Source: Acidobacteriota bacterium (GTDB taxonomy: Bacteria; Acidobacteriota; Terriglobia; Terriglobales; Acidobacteriaceae). From it: a DNA stretch of 57,215 nucleotides. Where the stretch lies: the NCBI GenBank assembly GCA_013289875.1, contig JABCZC010000032.1, positions 1-57,215 of the forward strand, read 5' to 3'. Position numbers and translations under genes: made by a program. This document shows positions 17,160 through 27,222 of the stretch, piece after piece; the stretch's first letter is position 1, and each line of letters starts with the position of its first letter. The notes under the pieces are model-generated. The model saw only the letters and a list, made by a program, of their open reading frames with translations, was not told the origin of the DNA and made no database searches.

Positions 17160-18064
17160 AGCGTCTCTCGATTCTTGCCCTCTCGATTCTTGCCGCCCCA
17201 GCCCTGATCTGGTCGCAGCAGGCGCCGCCGATTCGCGTCGATGTGCACCTGGTCAATGTCTTCGTGAATGTGACGGACGCCGCCGGTGCGCCAGTGCCCG
17301 GGCTTACTCAGGATGACTTCTGCCTCAATGAAGACGGGCATGCTCAGAAGATTGCCTACTTCGAGCGCGACACAGGAATGCCGCTTTCGGTCGTCCTGGC
17401 TATCGACACCAGCGGCAGCACGCACAAAGATCTGTGGGTCGAGAAGAGCGCGGCGCACAACTTTGTTCACGCGCTGATGCGGCCCGTGGATCAGCTCGAT
17501 CTGATGGATTTCAACTCCGACGTGCGCGAGGTGGTACCGTTCACCAACAACGTTCGCCGCATCGACTCGGGGCTTGAGGATCTCTCGACCGGGCCGGCCA
17601 CCGCGCTTTATGACGCAATTTACCTTGCCTCCCAGAGTCTCGCGCGACGGCGGGGACGCAAGGTGCTGGTGGTCATTTCAGACGGCGGCAACACCGTGAA
17701 AGGGGTGGACTATTCGCAGGCGCTGGAACAGGCCCGGCGCGGCGAAGTGATGCTGTACAGCATCATCGATCTGCCGATCGTAGCCGACGCCGGACGCGAA
17801 ACCGGAGGCGAACACGCGTTGATTACGCTTTCTGAGGAGACGGGCGGCAAATACTACTACGCCGACGAGGGAAATCTGGAGCAGGCTTTCAAGAAAGTCT
17901 CCGAAGACCTGCGGACGCAATATCTGCTCGGCTACTATCCCAGCCATCGCCTCACAGATTCGCCGTTCCGGACGATCTCAGTGACGCTCAGCAAGCCGCC
18001 GGTGGCCAAAGGGCCATATGCGATCCGTCATCGCACCGGGTACTACGCCAATCCCGGACAATAG
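17156..18064 (+). CDS. secreted VWA-domain protein, acidobacterial VWFA type
   Basis: Exported protein of unknown partner, probably periplasmic or surface adhesion or assembly. The 302-residue product has a signal peptide (about 1-21, cut near WSQ), then IRVDVHLVNVFVNVTDAAGAPVPGLTQDDF typical of the acidobacterial VWFA-related family, and a von Willebrand A domain with an intact MIDAS opening DTSGSTH (about residues 83-89) and VVISDGG. It ends with the family's conserved segment LLGYYPS ... GPYAIRHRTGYYA. The start is GTG overlapping the moaDE stop (GTGA), so the pair is co-transcribed, although no functional link is apparent. Confidence 0.88.
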   Translation: MKRLSILALSILAAPALIWSQQAPPIRVDVHLVNVFVNVTDAAGAPVPGLTQDDFCLNEDGHAQKIAYFERDTGMPLSVVLAIDTSGSTHKDLWVEKSAAHNFVHALMRPVDQLDLMDFNSDVREVVPFTNNVRRIDSGLEDLSTGPATALYDAIYLASQSLARRRGRKVLVVISDGGNTVKGVDYSQALEQARRGEVMLYSIIDLPIVADAGRETGGEHALITLSEETGGKYYYADEGNLEQAFKKVSEDLRTQYLLGYYPSHRLTDSPFRTISVTLSKPPVAKGPYAIRHRTGYYANPGQ

Positions 18065-18077
18065 ATACGGACAGTAG

Positions 18078-20702
18078 CTACTCGGGCGGCGCCGGAGGAT
18101 TCGGCTGCGGCGCCTGCTGTTGGGTTGTATCGTCCTTTTTGCCGCCGAAGATCCGGCTGAAGAAGCCTCGCTTCTTTTTGGTCTGCTCTGTTTCCTCGCT
18201 CGGCTGGGTCCGTACGATCGCCGAGTTGCTCGTGGGCGTGGCGGGAGTCAGCAAAGGGGATGGCGGCACGGCCTGTGTAGTCGGCACCTGGGCCGGCGTC
18301 GAAGGCTTCTCGCCCAGCCCGAAGATTCTTTGGAAGAGGTTGCGCTGGTCGCCGCCCGCGTGGTCGCAGGTGTCCGTGGGCTGCGTTCCGTCGAGGAAGG
18401 CCGCGTAATAGTCGTCGGGGCAGCTCGCGTCCGCCAGCAGATTCGTCGCCTTATCGAGGCGGACCTGGACAACCCCCGAGGGCGGAACGAAGTCTCGGGT
18501 ATCGGAGTACTGAGGCAACGCCACGGCACGCTTCATGAACTCGGCCCAGATGGGCGCGGCGGCGTGAGCGCCCTCAATCTTGATGTCGCTGTAGTCGTCG
18601 TTACCCACCCATACCACGCAGATGAGGTTGCTGGTGAACCCGGCAAACCATGCGTCGTGCGAGGTTCCGGTTTTTCCGGCAGCCGGCGCGGTAAAGCCGA
18701 GACGCCGAACCACGGAGCCCGTTCCGCCGTTTAGTACATTCTGCATCAGGTTGAGGGTAAGGTAGGCGGCGCGCGGATCGAGCACAGGCCGGGTGGCGGG
18801 CGTGTAGTCGTTCATCACGTCACCGTTGCTGCTTCGCACAGAAGCCAGCATCCACGGATCGATCTTGACGCCGCTGTTGGCGAAGACGGTATACGCACCC
18901 GACATATCGAGCGGCGTTGCATCGTATGCTCCGATAGCCATCGCCGGCGTGCCGCGAGCCGACTTGATACCGGCATCGCGCGCCAGTGATGCGACGTTGT
19001 TGTAGCCCACCATGGAGGCCAGCTCGATGGTAGCGTTGTTCAGTGAATGCATCAGCGCTTCCCGGGCCGTGACCTCTCCCCGATACTGACCTTCAAAATT
19101 TCGCGGCGAGTAGGTCTGGTCTCCAGCGAAGGTAAACGTAGTCTGCTCGTCCTTGAGAATGGTTACCGGCGTGAAGGTGGCGCTGGTGCCGTCCGGACCA
19201 TTGAGCTGGGAGCCGGCCAGGCTGGTGTTGAAAGCTGCCGCGTAAACAAAGGGCTTGAAGATGGATCCCGTAGGCCGGTGCGAGACAGCGTGGTTGAACT
19301 GGCTCTGCCCATAGTTGCGTCCGCCGACCAGCGCCAGCACCTGACCGGTGTGCGGATTGAGCGCGATCAGCGCAACCTGGGGATAAATGATCGGCGTATC
19401 GTCTCCCGCTTTCACGCGGCGCTCGTGCAGCTCCTCGACCTGCTTGTCCACGCCCTTCATGCCCTCTTCGACCGCCGCGGTGGCAGCGCTCTGTAGCTGA
19501 GGATCGAGCGATGTATAAATGCGCAGGCCCTGCTGGTTGTATTCGCCCTCGCCCAGTCGCTGTGCCAGTTGTTCGCGGACCAGGTCGACGAAGTAAGGCG
19601 CCTCGCCCGCGTCCACGGCTCCCGGAACGACGTTGAGAGGCGCGGCCTTGGCCTGTTCGGCTTCATCTTTGGTGATCGCCCCCGTCTCGACCATCGAATC
19701 GAGGACGAGATTGCGGCGCGCGGTGGCCCGCTCCGGGTGCCGATATGGATTGAGGCGGCTGGGGCTCTGAATCAGCCCGGCGAGCAGGGCGCACTCAGGC
19801 AGGGTAAGCTGGCGGACATCTTTCCCGAAATAAGCCTGCGCGGCCTCTCCAAAGCCGTTGATCGAAAAGCTGCCGCGCTGCCCGAGAGGCACCTGGTTGG
19901 CGTACATCTCGAAGATTTTCTGCTTCGAGAAGCGATGCTCAAGCTGAAACGTAATGACGATCTCGAGGAACTTGCGCTTGAACCGCTTTTCCGGGGTCAG
20001 GAAGAAGCCGCGCGCCAGCTGCATCGTCAGCGTCGAGCCGCCTTCCATGTAGGTGTGACGATGACTGAGATCGTTGCGCAGAGCACCGATAAGCCGAATA
20101 TAGTCCACACCGCCGTGATTAAAGAACCGGCGATCTTCGATGGCAGTGACAGCGCCGACAACGTTGCGCGGCAGCTCGTCGTAGGTCACGAGGCGGCGCT
20201 TGCTTCTGTTCTGGTCAGAGAGATCGGTGATAAGCAGCGGTTCAAGTTCGTAGGCGGCAAGTTGCTGACCTTTATCACCTGTAATCTGCGAGATGGCTCC
20301 GTTATCTAAAGTAATGGTTGCGCTCTCCGGGGCGTGATACGACTCCGGCCCGGGATGGATGGTGATGCTCTCAGGACCGGCCGAATAGGAGCCGATCGCG
20401 GCATTCTTGCCGTCGCCTTCGCTCGAGTATCCTGCGGTGCGCAGCTGCTGGGCGATGTACTGCACCGTGAACTTCTGTCCTGGCCGCAGTTCGGAAGGTG
20501 CGCCATAGATTTTCGCCGTAGCCGCAAAGAGCGGCTTCTCCAGGCGCTCGTCAACAATGCGCTGGTATTTGAAGTAATAGAAGCCGAAGACGCAGGCGAA
20601 GATGAGAAAAACACCGGCGACAGCAAGGCCTGCGAATACAAGCAGTTGGCGGCCAAGCGCGGCTTGCCCGGCGGGGCCGGCGAATTTAATTTTTACAGCC
20701 AA
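18078..20702 (-). CDS. class A penicillin-binding protein (PBP1-type, bifunctional)
   Basis: Inner-membrane peptidoglycan synthase with both glycosyltransferase and transpeptidase activity. The 874-residue product has one membrane anchor (about 21-47) and a UB2H-like region. The GT51 domain has catalytic Glu in AIEDRRFFNHGGVD, EGGSTLTMQLAR and RKFLEIVITFQLE. The transpeptidase has the three active-site motifs SxxK (GSIFKPF), SxN (SLNNA) and KTG (GKTGTSHDAW). The C-terminal tail is rich in Pro, Thr and Gln and carries a basic KKKRGFFSRIFGGKK patch. The start is TTG at 20702. An ATG is not available near the conserved N-terminus, so the start is moderately sure. Confidence 0.95.
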   Translation of the reverse strand: MAVKIKFAGPAGQAALGRQLLVFAGLAVAGVFLIFACVFGFYYFKYQRIVDERLEKPLFAATAKIYGAPSELRPGQKFTVQYIAQQLRTAGYSSEGDGKNAAIGSYSAGPESITIHPGPESYHAPESATITLDNGAISQITGDKGQQLAAYELEPLLITDLSDQNRSKRRLVTYDELPRNVVGAVTAIEDRRFFNHGGVDYIRLIGALRNDLSHRHTYMEGGSTLTMQLARGFFLTPEKRFKRKFLEIVITFQLEHRFSKQKIFEMYANQVPLGQRGSFSINGFGEAAQAYFGKDVRQLTLPECALLAGLIQSPSRLNPYRHPERATARRNLVLDSMVETGAITKDEAEQAKAAPLNVVPGAVDAGEAPYFVDLVREQLAQRLGEGEYNQQGLRIYTSLDPQLQSAATAAVEEGMKGVDKQVEELHERRVKAGDDTPIIYPQVALIALNPHTGQVLALVGGRNYGQSQFNHAVSHRPTGSIFKPFVYAAAFNTSLAGSQLNGPDGTSATFTPVTILKDEQTTFTFAGDQTYSPRNFEGQYRGEVTAREALMHSLNNATIELASMVGYNNVASLARDAGIKSARGTPAMAIGAYDATPLDMSGAYTVFANSGVKIDPWMLASVRSSNGDVMNDYTPATRPVLDPRAAYLTLNLMQNVLNGGTGSVVRRLGFTAPAAGKTGTSHDAWFAGFTSNLICVVWVGNDDYSDIKIEGAHAAAPIWAEFMKRAVALPQYSDTRDFVPPSGVVQVRLDKATNLLADASCPDDYYAAFLDGTQPTDTCDHAGGDQRNLFQRIFGLGEKPSTPAQVPTTQAVPPSPLLTPATPTSNSAIVRTQPSEETEQTKKKRGFFSRIFGGKKDDTTQQQAPQPNPPAPPE

Positions 20703-20819
20703 ATCGAACGTCTCTTTCTTATTTTAATTGTTTCAGGAGCAAGACTCTCCGGCAACACCGAGGGGAACGGTTGGTCACTTTACTTAAGACGTTCAGATGC
20801 ATCTTTCAGCGCAACCGAC

Positions 20820-20857
20820 GCACCCGGGATTCTCAACGGGAGTGACAAACCGGGTGC
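20820..20857 (-). terminator. possible hairpin between proS and the PBP gene
   Basis: GCACCCGG (20820-20827) pairs with CCGGGTGC (20850-20857) around a 22-base loop, 33 bases past the proS stop on the minus strand. No T-tract follows, so it may be a processing or attenuation structure rather than a terminator. Confidence 0.3.
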
Positions 20858-20889
20858 CTCGCTCTTCGTTCTGATTCTAGTTCTCTGCA

Positions 20890-22644
20890 CTACCTGCCCG
20901 TCTTAACCCTCATCACGTTCGCAACTTCCGCAATCGCGATATCTTCGCTCGACGCCGTTCCGCGCGTAACCATCTCCACTTTCCCCTCGGCGGTCTTCTT
21001 CCCGACGTTGATGCGGTAGGGGATACCCACCAGGTCGGCGTCCTTAAACTTGACGCCTGCTCGCTCGTCGCGGTCGTCCAGCAGCACGTCGAATCCGGCT
21101 GCCTCCAGCGCTTCAGCGACCCCGGTCCCGGCAGCCAGCAAATTCTGGTCGGAGGCATTCGTAATCGTCACCACCACGTCAAACGGCGCAATCGCCGGAG
21201 GTAGCCAGAAGCCGTTCGCATCGTTATTCTGCTCGATGGACGCCGTCAGGATGCGCTCGATGCCGATCCCGTAGCAGCCCATGGTCGGGATCACTTCCTT
21301 GCCGTTTGGATCAAGGACGCGGGAGCCCATGCCCTCCGTGTAGCGCTGTCCCAGCTTGAAGATGTGCCCGACCTCAACCGCCTTCCCGATCTTCAACGGG
21401 CTCCCGCACACCGGGCATCCCTCGCCCTCGAGAGCGTTGCGAATATCCGCAGCTATGGTCCATGTGAAGTCGCGGCCCGGCGTGACATTGCGGAAGTGGT
21501 AGTCCAGCTTGTTGGCCCCCGCGACCATGTTCTCGCGCCCTTCGAGGCTCTTGTCGAGGATCACGCTCACATCGCCGTCATGAAGGCTCTTCGCAACCTT
21601 CAGCCCGATCGGCCCCAGATAACCCGCAGGCCCGCTCAAGTATTTCTCCAACTCCTCGGCTACCATCGGCCGTAGTTCATTCGCCTTTACCAGCCCCGCC
21701 AGCTTCGTCTCATTCACGCTATGGTCGCCGCGCAGAAAGGCCACCACCGGCTCCCACCTAGCCTTTTTGCCGTCGCGAACCTCCGCCATATACGCGACCG
21801 TCTTGATATCCTGCGCTGGAGAAATCTGGAAGAACTCCGCCACATCCGCGATAGAAGCTTTCCCCGGAGTGTGAACCAGCTCCGGCTTCCCGTCGCCCGT
21901 GGGCGCAAGCTCGGTGATCGGCGCGAGTTGCGATGTTGCTTTCTCGAGATTCGCCGCGTAGTCGCCATTTGGACAGCTCACGATCAGGTCCTCGCCCGCG
22001 TCCGTGTACACCATGAACTCCTGCGACTGCGACCCGCCCATGGCTCCCGAGTCGGCCTCGACTGCGACAAAGCTCAGGCCGCAGCGAGTAAAGATGTTGC
22101 GATAGACCTGATCGTGCTTCGTGTAACTTACGTCCAGCCCGGCGGCATCGATATCGAAGGAGTAGCTGTCCTTCATGATGAACTGGCGCACGCGCAGCAG
22201 GCCCGCCTTGGGGCGCGGCTCATCGCGAAACTTTGTCTGGATCTGGTACCAGATCTGCGGTAACTGCTTGTAGCTGCGCAGTTCCTTGCGCGCGAGGTCC
22301 GTCATGACTTCCTCGTGCGTCATGCCCAGGCAGAGCCATGTGCCCTTGCGGTCCTGCAGTCGAAACATGTTCTGGCCCATCCCCGTCCAGCGTCCACTCT
22401 CTTCCCACAATTCGGCGGGATGGATGGTGGGCAGCAGGAACTCCTGCCCGATCGTGTCCATTTCCTGGCGCACGATGTCAACGATTTTGTTGATCGACCG
22501 CTGCCCGAGAAAAAGATACGAGTAGATCCCCGCGCCCAGTTGACGGATGTATCCGCTGCGGAGAAGGAACTTATGGCTGGCGACTTCGGCGTCCGCCGGA
22601 GCCTCGCGAAGGGTGGGGATAAAGAGCCGGGACCAGCGATGCAT
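20890..22644 (-). CDS. proS: prolyl-tRNA synthetase (bacterial type)
   Basis: Charges tRNA-Pro. The 584-residue product has the long bacterial ProRS layout. The class II catalytic core is split by an insertion (editing) domain (about residues 230-400), and the anticodon-binding domain is C-terminal ([17 protein letters not shown] ... [29 protein letters not shown]). Class II motifs are visible in [42 protein letters not shown] and [11 protein letters not shown]. The insertion domain argues for post-transfer editing of Ala-tRNA-Pro. It is divergent from the first MscS gene, with a 231-base gap, and lies upstream of the PBP gene on the same strand. Confidence 0.97.
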   Translation of the reverse strand: MHRWSRLFIPTLREAPADAEVASHKFLLRSGYIRQLGAGIYSYLFLGQRSINKIVDIVRQEMDTIGQEFLLPTIHPAELWEESGRWTGMGQNMFRLQDRKGTWLCLGMTHEEVMTDLARKELRSYKQLPQIWYQIQTKFRDEPRPKAGLLRVRQFIMKDSYSFDIDAAGLDVSYTKHDQVYRNIFTRCGLSFVAVEADSGAMGGSQSQEFMVYTDAGEDLIVSCPNGDYAANLEKATSQLAPITELAPTGDGKPELVHTPGKASIADVAEFFQISPAQDIKTVAYMAEVRDGKKARWEPVVAFLRGDHSVNETKLAGLVKANELRPMVAEELEKYLSGPAGYLGPIGLKVAKSLHDGDVSVILDKSLEGRENMVAGANKLDYHFRNVTPGRDFTWTIAADIRNALEGEGCPVCGSPLKIGKAVEVGHIFKLGQRYTEGMGSRVLDPNGKEVIPTMGCYGIGIERILTASIEQNNDANGFWLPPAIAPFDVVVTITNASDQNLLAAGTGVAEALEAAGFDVLLDDRDERAGVKFKDADLVGIPYRINVGKKTAEGKVEMVTRGTASSEDIAIAEVANVMRVKTGR

Positions 22645-22875
22645 TGCGTGCGGGGTGTCTTTCCTGCCGCGATCTGCTCCGCGGACTTTGGGTTTGACTG
22701 TACAGTTTTCATTCTAAATGTTTGGGCTATTGTGGTGTCGCTGATGATTTGTGCTCCTACCGTAAACTTTCTTTGGCACACATGGGAGCATGTTGAACGC
22801 CTGTATGAGATTTGGTGATGGCCGCGTGGAGGCCGCGAGTCAGTAGTAATTTGGTGATGTCTTCCGTTCGCGACG
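22645..22875. promoter_or_regulatory. divergent intergenic region proS / mscS
   Basis: A 231-base gap that must hold both promoters. TTGACT at 22694-22699 is a reasonable -35 for the plus strand, but no good -10 follows at 16-18 bases. The 11-bp sequence ATTTGGTGATG occurs twice (22810-22820 and 22849-22859). No gene or RNA fold is evident. Confidence 0.3.
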
Positions 22876-24579
22876 ATGAACAAGGCGGGTTCAGTGAAAT
22901 CACTCTGGATGACAACTTGGATGAAGCGTCTGGGCCTCGGCGTCTGTCTGCTCTCTCTGTTTTGCGTCGCGGCGTGGCCGCAGGCTGCGCTCCCTAAAGC
23001 CGTTTCAGCCAGTGCAGTCCCGGCTCAACCGGAGGCCCCGAAGGATTCTCTGGGTCGCGCGACGCCCCGCGGAACGGTTCTGGGATTTCTGACCGCCGCC
23101 CGGGACAAGAACTACGACCTTGCAGCGGAGTACCTGAACACTCACCTGCATGGCAAGGCTGCCGCGGATCTCGCTCAAGAGCTCTCCGTCGTCCTGGACC
23201 AGCGCCTGCCGGCTCGACTGGGTCAACTCAGCGACAACCCGGAGGGCTCGCAATCAGATCCGCTCAATCCCAACCGGGAACTGGTGGGAACCATCACCAG
23301 CAGCAACGGCAACGTTGATATCGTGCTGGAGCGTGTGGATCGATCGAAATCCGACACCATCTGGCTATTTTCGAGCAAAACCCTGGAATCCATCCCTGAC
23401 GTGTACGCGGATCTCGATGTCGTTTCCGCGAATGAGATTCTTCCCGGATTCCTGGTAAACACGCAGATAGCAGGCATAAAGCTATATGAACTAATCGCCG
23501 TTCTGGTGGGCCTTCCTCTCATCTACCTGTTTGCCACGTTGCTGAACCGGCTGATCAGCCCACTTGCCGGGGGGGTGCGCCGCCGCGTGAGCAAAAGGGC
23601 CGATCTCCCCGATCCCCAGGTCTTGCCCGGGCCCCTTCGGATTCTATTGATTGCCATTGTGATCCGGTGGGGAATGTCGATCGTCGGTCTGCCTTTATTG
23701 GCGCGCCTTTTCTGGTCCAGTGCAGCGGCAGTCATGACAGTCGCTGCGATCGTGTGGATCCTGATTCTGCTGAACAGTCGTGCCGAGAGATACTTTCACG
23801 TCCTTCTCCGTAAACGCAACCTCGCGGGAACTGTTTCCGTACTCCGCCTCGGGCGACGGATCGTCGATGTCTTGCTTGTCTTCGCCGGTGCGCTGGTAAT
23901 CCTGCACATCTTCGGTGTAAAGGTCACTGCCGCGCTGGCAGGCCTCGGTGTCGGCGGTATCGCCGTTGCCCTCGCTGCGCAAAAGACTCTGGAAAATGTC
24001 ATCGGCGGCGTTTCTCTGATCTTCGATCAGGTGGTGCGCGTGGGAGACTCTTTGAAGGTGGGCGATACCACGGGCACGGTTGAGGAAGTCGGCCTCCGTT
24101 CCATACGCATCCGTACTCTCGACCGGACCGTAGTGAGCGTTCCTAACGGCCAGATCGCAACCATGAGCATCGAGACGTATTCTGCGCGCGATAAGTTCTG
24201 GTTCCATCACTTGCTCGGCCTGCGCTACGGAACCACAGCAGCGCAGATGCACTCCGTGGTGGATAACATTCGAAGCCTGTTGCTGAAACATACGTCGATA
24301 GAACGCGACTCGGTGCGTGTGCGGCTTCTCAGTTTCGGTACCTCTTCTCTCGATGTGGACGTCTACGCCTACGTGCTCGGGCGCGATTGGAATCACTTTC
24401 TCGAGATTCAGGAAGGGCTGCTTTTTTCTATCATGGAGATCGTCGGGCAGGCTGGGACTCAACTGGCTCTCCCGTCCCAGGCTATGTATCTTGCGAACAA
24501 TCTTTTTGCCGGCGGAGCGACACCGTCGCGTATGCCTGAGTCCGCCCACGACAGCGGGGCCAGTGATCCTCAAACGTAG
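22876..24579 (+). CDS. MscS-family mechanosensitive channel (first copy)
   Basis: Membrane channel expected to open on turgor increase and release solutes. The 567-residue product has a signal-like segment (about 16-38), a periplasmic domain of ~160 residues, four or five membrane helices (about 200-345) and the MscS core. The core comprises pore helix VTAALAGLGVGGIAVALAAQKTLENVIGG (Gly/Ala-rich TM3) and the beta domain VGDTTGTVEEVGLRSIRIRTLDRTVVSVPN. The C-terminus shows no extra domain. The start could be any of the Met at 22876, 22909 or 22921; the last gives the cleanest signal peptide, but none has a good Shine-Dalgarno sequence. A second MscS gene follows 12 bases later. Confidence 0.88.
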   Translation: MNKAGSVKSLWMTTWMKRLGLGVCLLSLFCVAAWPQAALPKAVSASAVPAQPEAPKDSLGRATPRGTVLGFLTAARDKNYDLAAEYLNTHLHGKAAADLAQELSVVLDQRLPARLGQLSDNPEGSQSDPLNPNRELVGTITSSNGNVDIVLERVDRSKSDTIWLFSSKTLESIPDVYADLDVVSANEILPGFLVNTQIAGIKLYELIAVLVGLPLIYLFATLLNRLISPLAGGVRRRVSKRADLPDPQVLPGPLRILLIAIVIRWGMSIVGLPLLARLFWSSAAAVMTVAAIVWILILLNSRAERYFHVLLRKRNLAGTVSVLRLGRRIVDVLLVFAGALVILHIFGVKVTAALAGLGVGGIAVALAAQKTLENVIGGVSLIFDQVVRVGDSLKVGDTTGTVEEVGLRSIRIRTLDRTVVSVPNGQIATMSIETYSARDKFWFHHLLGLRYGTTAAQMHSVVDNIRSLLLKHTSIERDSVRVRLLSFGTSSLDVDVYAYVLGRDWNHFLEIQEGLLFSIMEIVGQAGTQLALPSQAMYLANNLFAGGATPSRMPESAHDSGASDPQT

Positions 24580-24591
24580 TACCCTCTCGGA

Positions 24592-26319
24592 ATGGTCGCG
24601 ATGAAGTATAAGAGCATCGGCCTTTGTTTCGGGTTGCTGGTGTTGCTCTTGCCGGCGGCTGCTCTGCCAGCGGAAGACGCGCAGCAAGAATCTCAAGCTC
24701 AGCCGACTGCCCAGGCACAAGCCGTTGCCAGTCCACAAGAGTCTCCTGAAGAAGAGACCACCCCGCAGGGTCAGGTAGTCATCGAGGGCCGTCCTATCCT
24801 GATCGTCTACGAGATGGTGACGGGCCGCACGCCCGATCAGCGTGCCCGCGCGATCGGGGATCGCATCAAATCTGTCGCGAGCCAGGGAGGAACTTCAACC
24901 GAGTCCATTGTCCTGGAGCGTCACGCGGGCTGGACCGAGATTGTCATCGGCAGCCAGGTCATCATGGCTGTCACCGACACGGACGCGAAAATGGCGGGCA
25001 AGCCCCGGGAGGAACTTGCAACCGAGTACTCCCAGAGCATAGGCCAGGCGATCCAGAACTATCGGCATGAGCACAGTTGGAGAATGATTCTGCGCGGCAT
25101 CCTCAAGACTGCGCTCACCACGCTTGTGCTTATTCCGCTGATCTGGGTCATTCGCCGCGTGCATTTTGCGCTTCGAGACCGCCTTGAGAGATACATTCAA
25201 ACGCGTGCGCAACTCCGCCAAGAGTCGGCCTGGCATCTTGCCGTCGCTTACGTAGGGCCGGTCGCCCTGGCGCTCGGCGCATTTCTCCGATGGCTACTCA
25301 TTTTTGCCTTTCTCGAAGCCTATTTGACTGTCACTCTGGGCTTCTTTTCTTCCACGCGTGAAGTATCTCTCCAGGTAACGAAGTGGGTCTTCTCGCAGTT
25401 AGAATTTCTTGCCCAGTCCGGACTGAACTATCTGCCCAACCTGCTGATCATTGCCATCATTGCTTTAGTCGCGCACTATGTGATTCGAATCCTCCGATTG
25501 ATTTTTAGCGAAATTGAAAAAGGAAATTTTAAGATCCGAGGGTTCTATCCCGATTGGGCATCCCCGACGGAAAGGCTGATTCGGATGTTGGTGATCGTCC
25601 TCGCGCTCATCGTCGCATTCCCGTATCTGCCCGGCGCCAAGAGTCCCGCTTTCAAAGGCATCTCCATCTTTGTCGGTGTCCTGCTGTCATTGGGTTCTTC
25701 GTCAGCAGTGGCCAACGCAATTGCCGGAGTCATCCTCACTTATATGCGATCGTTCCTGGATGGGGATTGGGTACAGATCGGCGACACGACTGGCGAAGTG
25801 ATCGAGAAGAACCTGCTGGTCACTCGCATCCGTACGCCGAAGGCCGAGGTGATTACGATTCCAAATGCGACAGTGATGAGCGGTACGGTGAAAAACTACA
25901 GTACTGAGGCGAAGAAGAGCGGAGTTATCTTTCACACGACAGTGTCGATCGGATACGACACTCCGTGGCCCACCGTTCATCAACTGCTGGTCAACGCCGC
26001 TCTCACTACTGAACACGTGCTGCATCAACCTGCACCCTTCGTCCTGCAGCAGGCATTGAATGATTTCTATGTCTCCTACGAGCTGAACGCATACACCAAT
26101 GCCCCACGCGAGGTACTGAACATCTTTTCGGATTTGCATCGGAACATCCAGGACAAGTTCAACGAAGCCGGCGTAGAAATCTGTTCTCCTCACTTCTCTG
26201 CGCTGCGGGACGGAAACGTTACTAGGATGCCGGAAGAATATGTCAAACCGGACTACAAGGCCCCGGGCTTTCGCGTGGAATTGAACCAGGCGGACGCAAA
26301 GGATGGCTCTCCCTCTTGA
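24592..26319 (+). CDS. MscS-family mechanosensitive channel (second copy)
   Basis: Second channel of the pair, 575 residues and clearly not a recent duplicate: the N-terminal halves do not resemble each other. It has a signal peptide (about 1-27), a Gln/Glu/Ala-rich linker, a periplasmic domain, several membrane helices (about 165-185, 215-255, 275-305, 325-365) and the MscS core SSAVANAIAGVILTYMRSFLDGDWVQIGD, then RIRTPKAEVITIPNATVMSG. The start may be ATG 24592 or 24601. The 12-base gap to the first channel suggests one mRNA. PPK2 follows after 88 bases, a context consistent with an osmotic or energy-stress response (inference). Confidence 0.88.
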   Translation: MVAMKYKSIGLCFGLLVLLLPAAALPAEDAQQESQAQPTAQAQAVASPQESPEEETTPQGQVVIEGRPILIVYEMVTGRTPDQRARAIGDRIKSVASQGGTSTESIVLERHAGWTEIVIGSQVIMAVTDTDAKMAGKPREELATEYSQSIGQAIQNYRHEHSWRMILRGILKTALTTLVLIPLIWVIRRVHFALRDRLERYIQTRAQLRQESAWHLAVAYVGPVALALGAFLRWLLIFAFLEAYLTVTLGFFSSTREVSLQVTKWVFSQLEFLAQSGLNYLPNLLIIAIIALVAHYVIRILRLIFSEIEKGNFKIRGFYPDWASPTERLIRMLVIVLALIVAFPYLPGAKSPAFKGISIFVGVLLSLGSSSAVANAIAGVILTYMRSFLDGDWVQIGDTTGEVIEKNLLVTRIRTPKAEVITIPNATVMSGTVKNYSTEAKKSGVIFHTTVSIGYDTPWPTVHQLLVNAALTTEHVLHQPAPFVLQQALNDFYVSYELNAYTNAPREVLNIFSDLHRNIQDKFNEAGVEICSPHFSALRDGNVTRMPEEYVKPDYKAPGFRVELNQADAKDGSPS

Positions 26320-26407
26320 GTTCGGGAAAGATCGCTGTTTCTTTTGCCAGTAGCCATCGCCTGATTTGTCGACTAGACTGACTTGTCTTTCAAGGAGCGG
26401 CTCTTCA

Positions 26408-27217
26408 ATGGCAAAGAATGACAACGAGAACGGCAGCGACAAATTAAAGCGCAAGGAATATGAGAAGGAGCTGAAGAAGCTCCAGGCGGAGCTCTGCAAG
26501 CTGCAGGATTGGGTCAAGTACAAAGGCCTGCGGGTAATGGTCGTGTTCGAAGGACGCGATGCCGCAGGCAAGGGTGGCACCATTCGCGCGATCACTGAAC
26601 GGGTCAGCCCGCGCGTCTTTCGCCTGGTGGCCCTCCCCGCACCATCCGATCGGGAAAAGTCTCAAATGTACATGCAGCGCTATATACAGCATTTTCCCGC
26701 CGCCGGGGAGATCGTGATCTTCGACCGCAGCTGGTACAACCGAGCGGGCGTGGAATGCGTGATGGGCTTCTGCAACAAGGAACAGCACGCCCGCTTTCTG
26801 GAGCTATGTCCGGCAGTAGAGAAGTACATCGTGGACGCCGGGATCATCCTCATTAAGTACTGGCTCGAGGTCGGACAAGCAGAGCAGCAGCGCCGTTTCG
26901 AGGCGCGCATTCAGGACCAGGTCCGACAATGGAAGCTCAGCCCCATGGATCTTGAGTCCTTCCGCCGCTGGTATCAGTTCTCCCGCGCCCGCGATCTGAT
27001 GCTCAAAGCAACCGACAGCAAGCACGCTCCCTGGTACATCATTCGCTCCGACGATAAGAAGAAGGCGCGCCTGAATTGTATCTCCCACCTCCTGAGCTTG
27101 ATCCCTTACAAGAAGGCTCCGAGGCCTAAGGTGGAATTGCCGCCGCGGTCCGATAAAGGAAGCTACGACGACCACGCGACACTCAAGGGGAAACACTTCA
27201 TTCCCGAGAAATATTGA
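26408..27217 (+). CDS. ppk2: polyphosphate kinase 2 (PPK2)
   Basis: Transfers phosphate between polyphosphate and nucleotides (usually NDP or NMP phosphorylation at the expense of polyP). The 269-residue single-domain PPK2 has Walker A EGRDAAGKGGT (about residues 47-57), Walker B/lid IFDRSWYNRAGVE (about 103-115) and the basic tail region DDKKKARLNCISHLL. I use ATG 26408, which follows AAGGAG at 26392-26397. The longer frame adds 14 residues without a ribosome site. Its stop lies six bases from the ATG of the GH13 gene. The link to glycogen/oligosaccharide genes suggests coupling of polyP and carbon stores (inference). Confidence 0.93.
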   Translation: MAKNDNENGSDKLKRKEYEKELKKLQAELCKLQDWVKYKGLRVMVVFEGRDAAGKGGTIRAITERVSPRVFRLVALPAPSDREKSQMYMQRYIQHFPAAGEIVIFDRSWYNRAGVECVMGFCNKEQHARFLELCPAVEKYIVDAGIILIKYWLEVGQAEQQRRFEARIQDQVRQWKLSPMDLESFRRWYQFSRARDLMLKATDSKHAPWYIIRSDDKKKARLNCISHLLSLIPYKKAPRPKVELPPRSDKGSYDDHATLKGKHFIPEKY

Positions 27218-27222
27218 CGCTT

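Noticed and set aside
22708..22718. An 11-base match (TTTAGAATGAA, minus strand) in the proS upstream region to the triple repeat at 39710
   Set aside because: The match stops after 11 bases and one copy is weak evidence; chance cannot be excluded.
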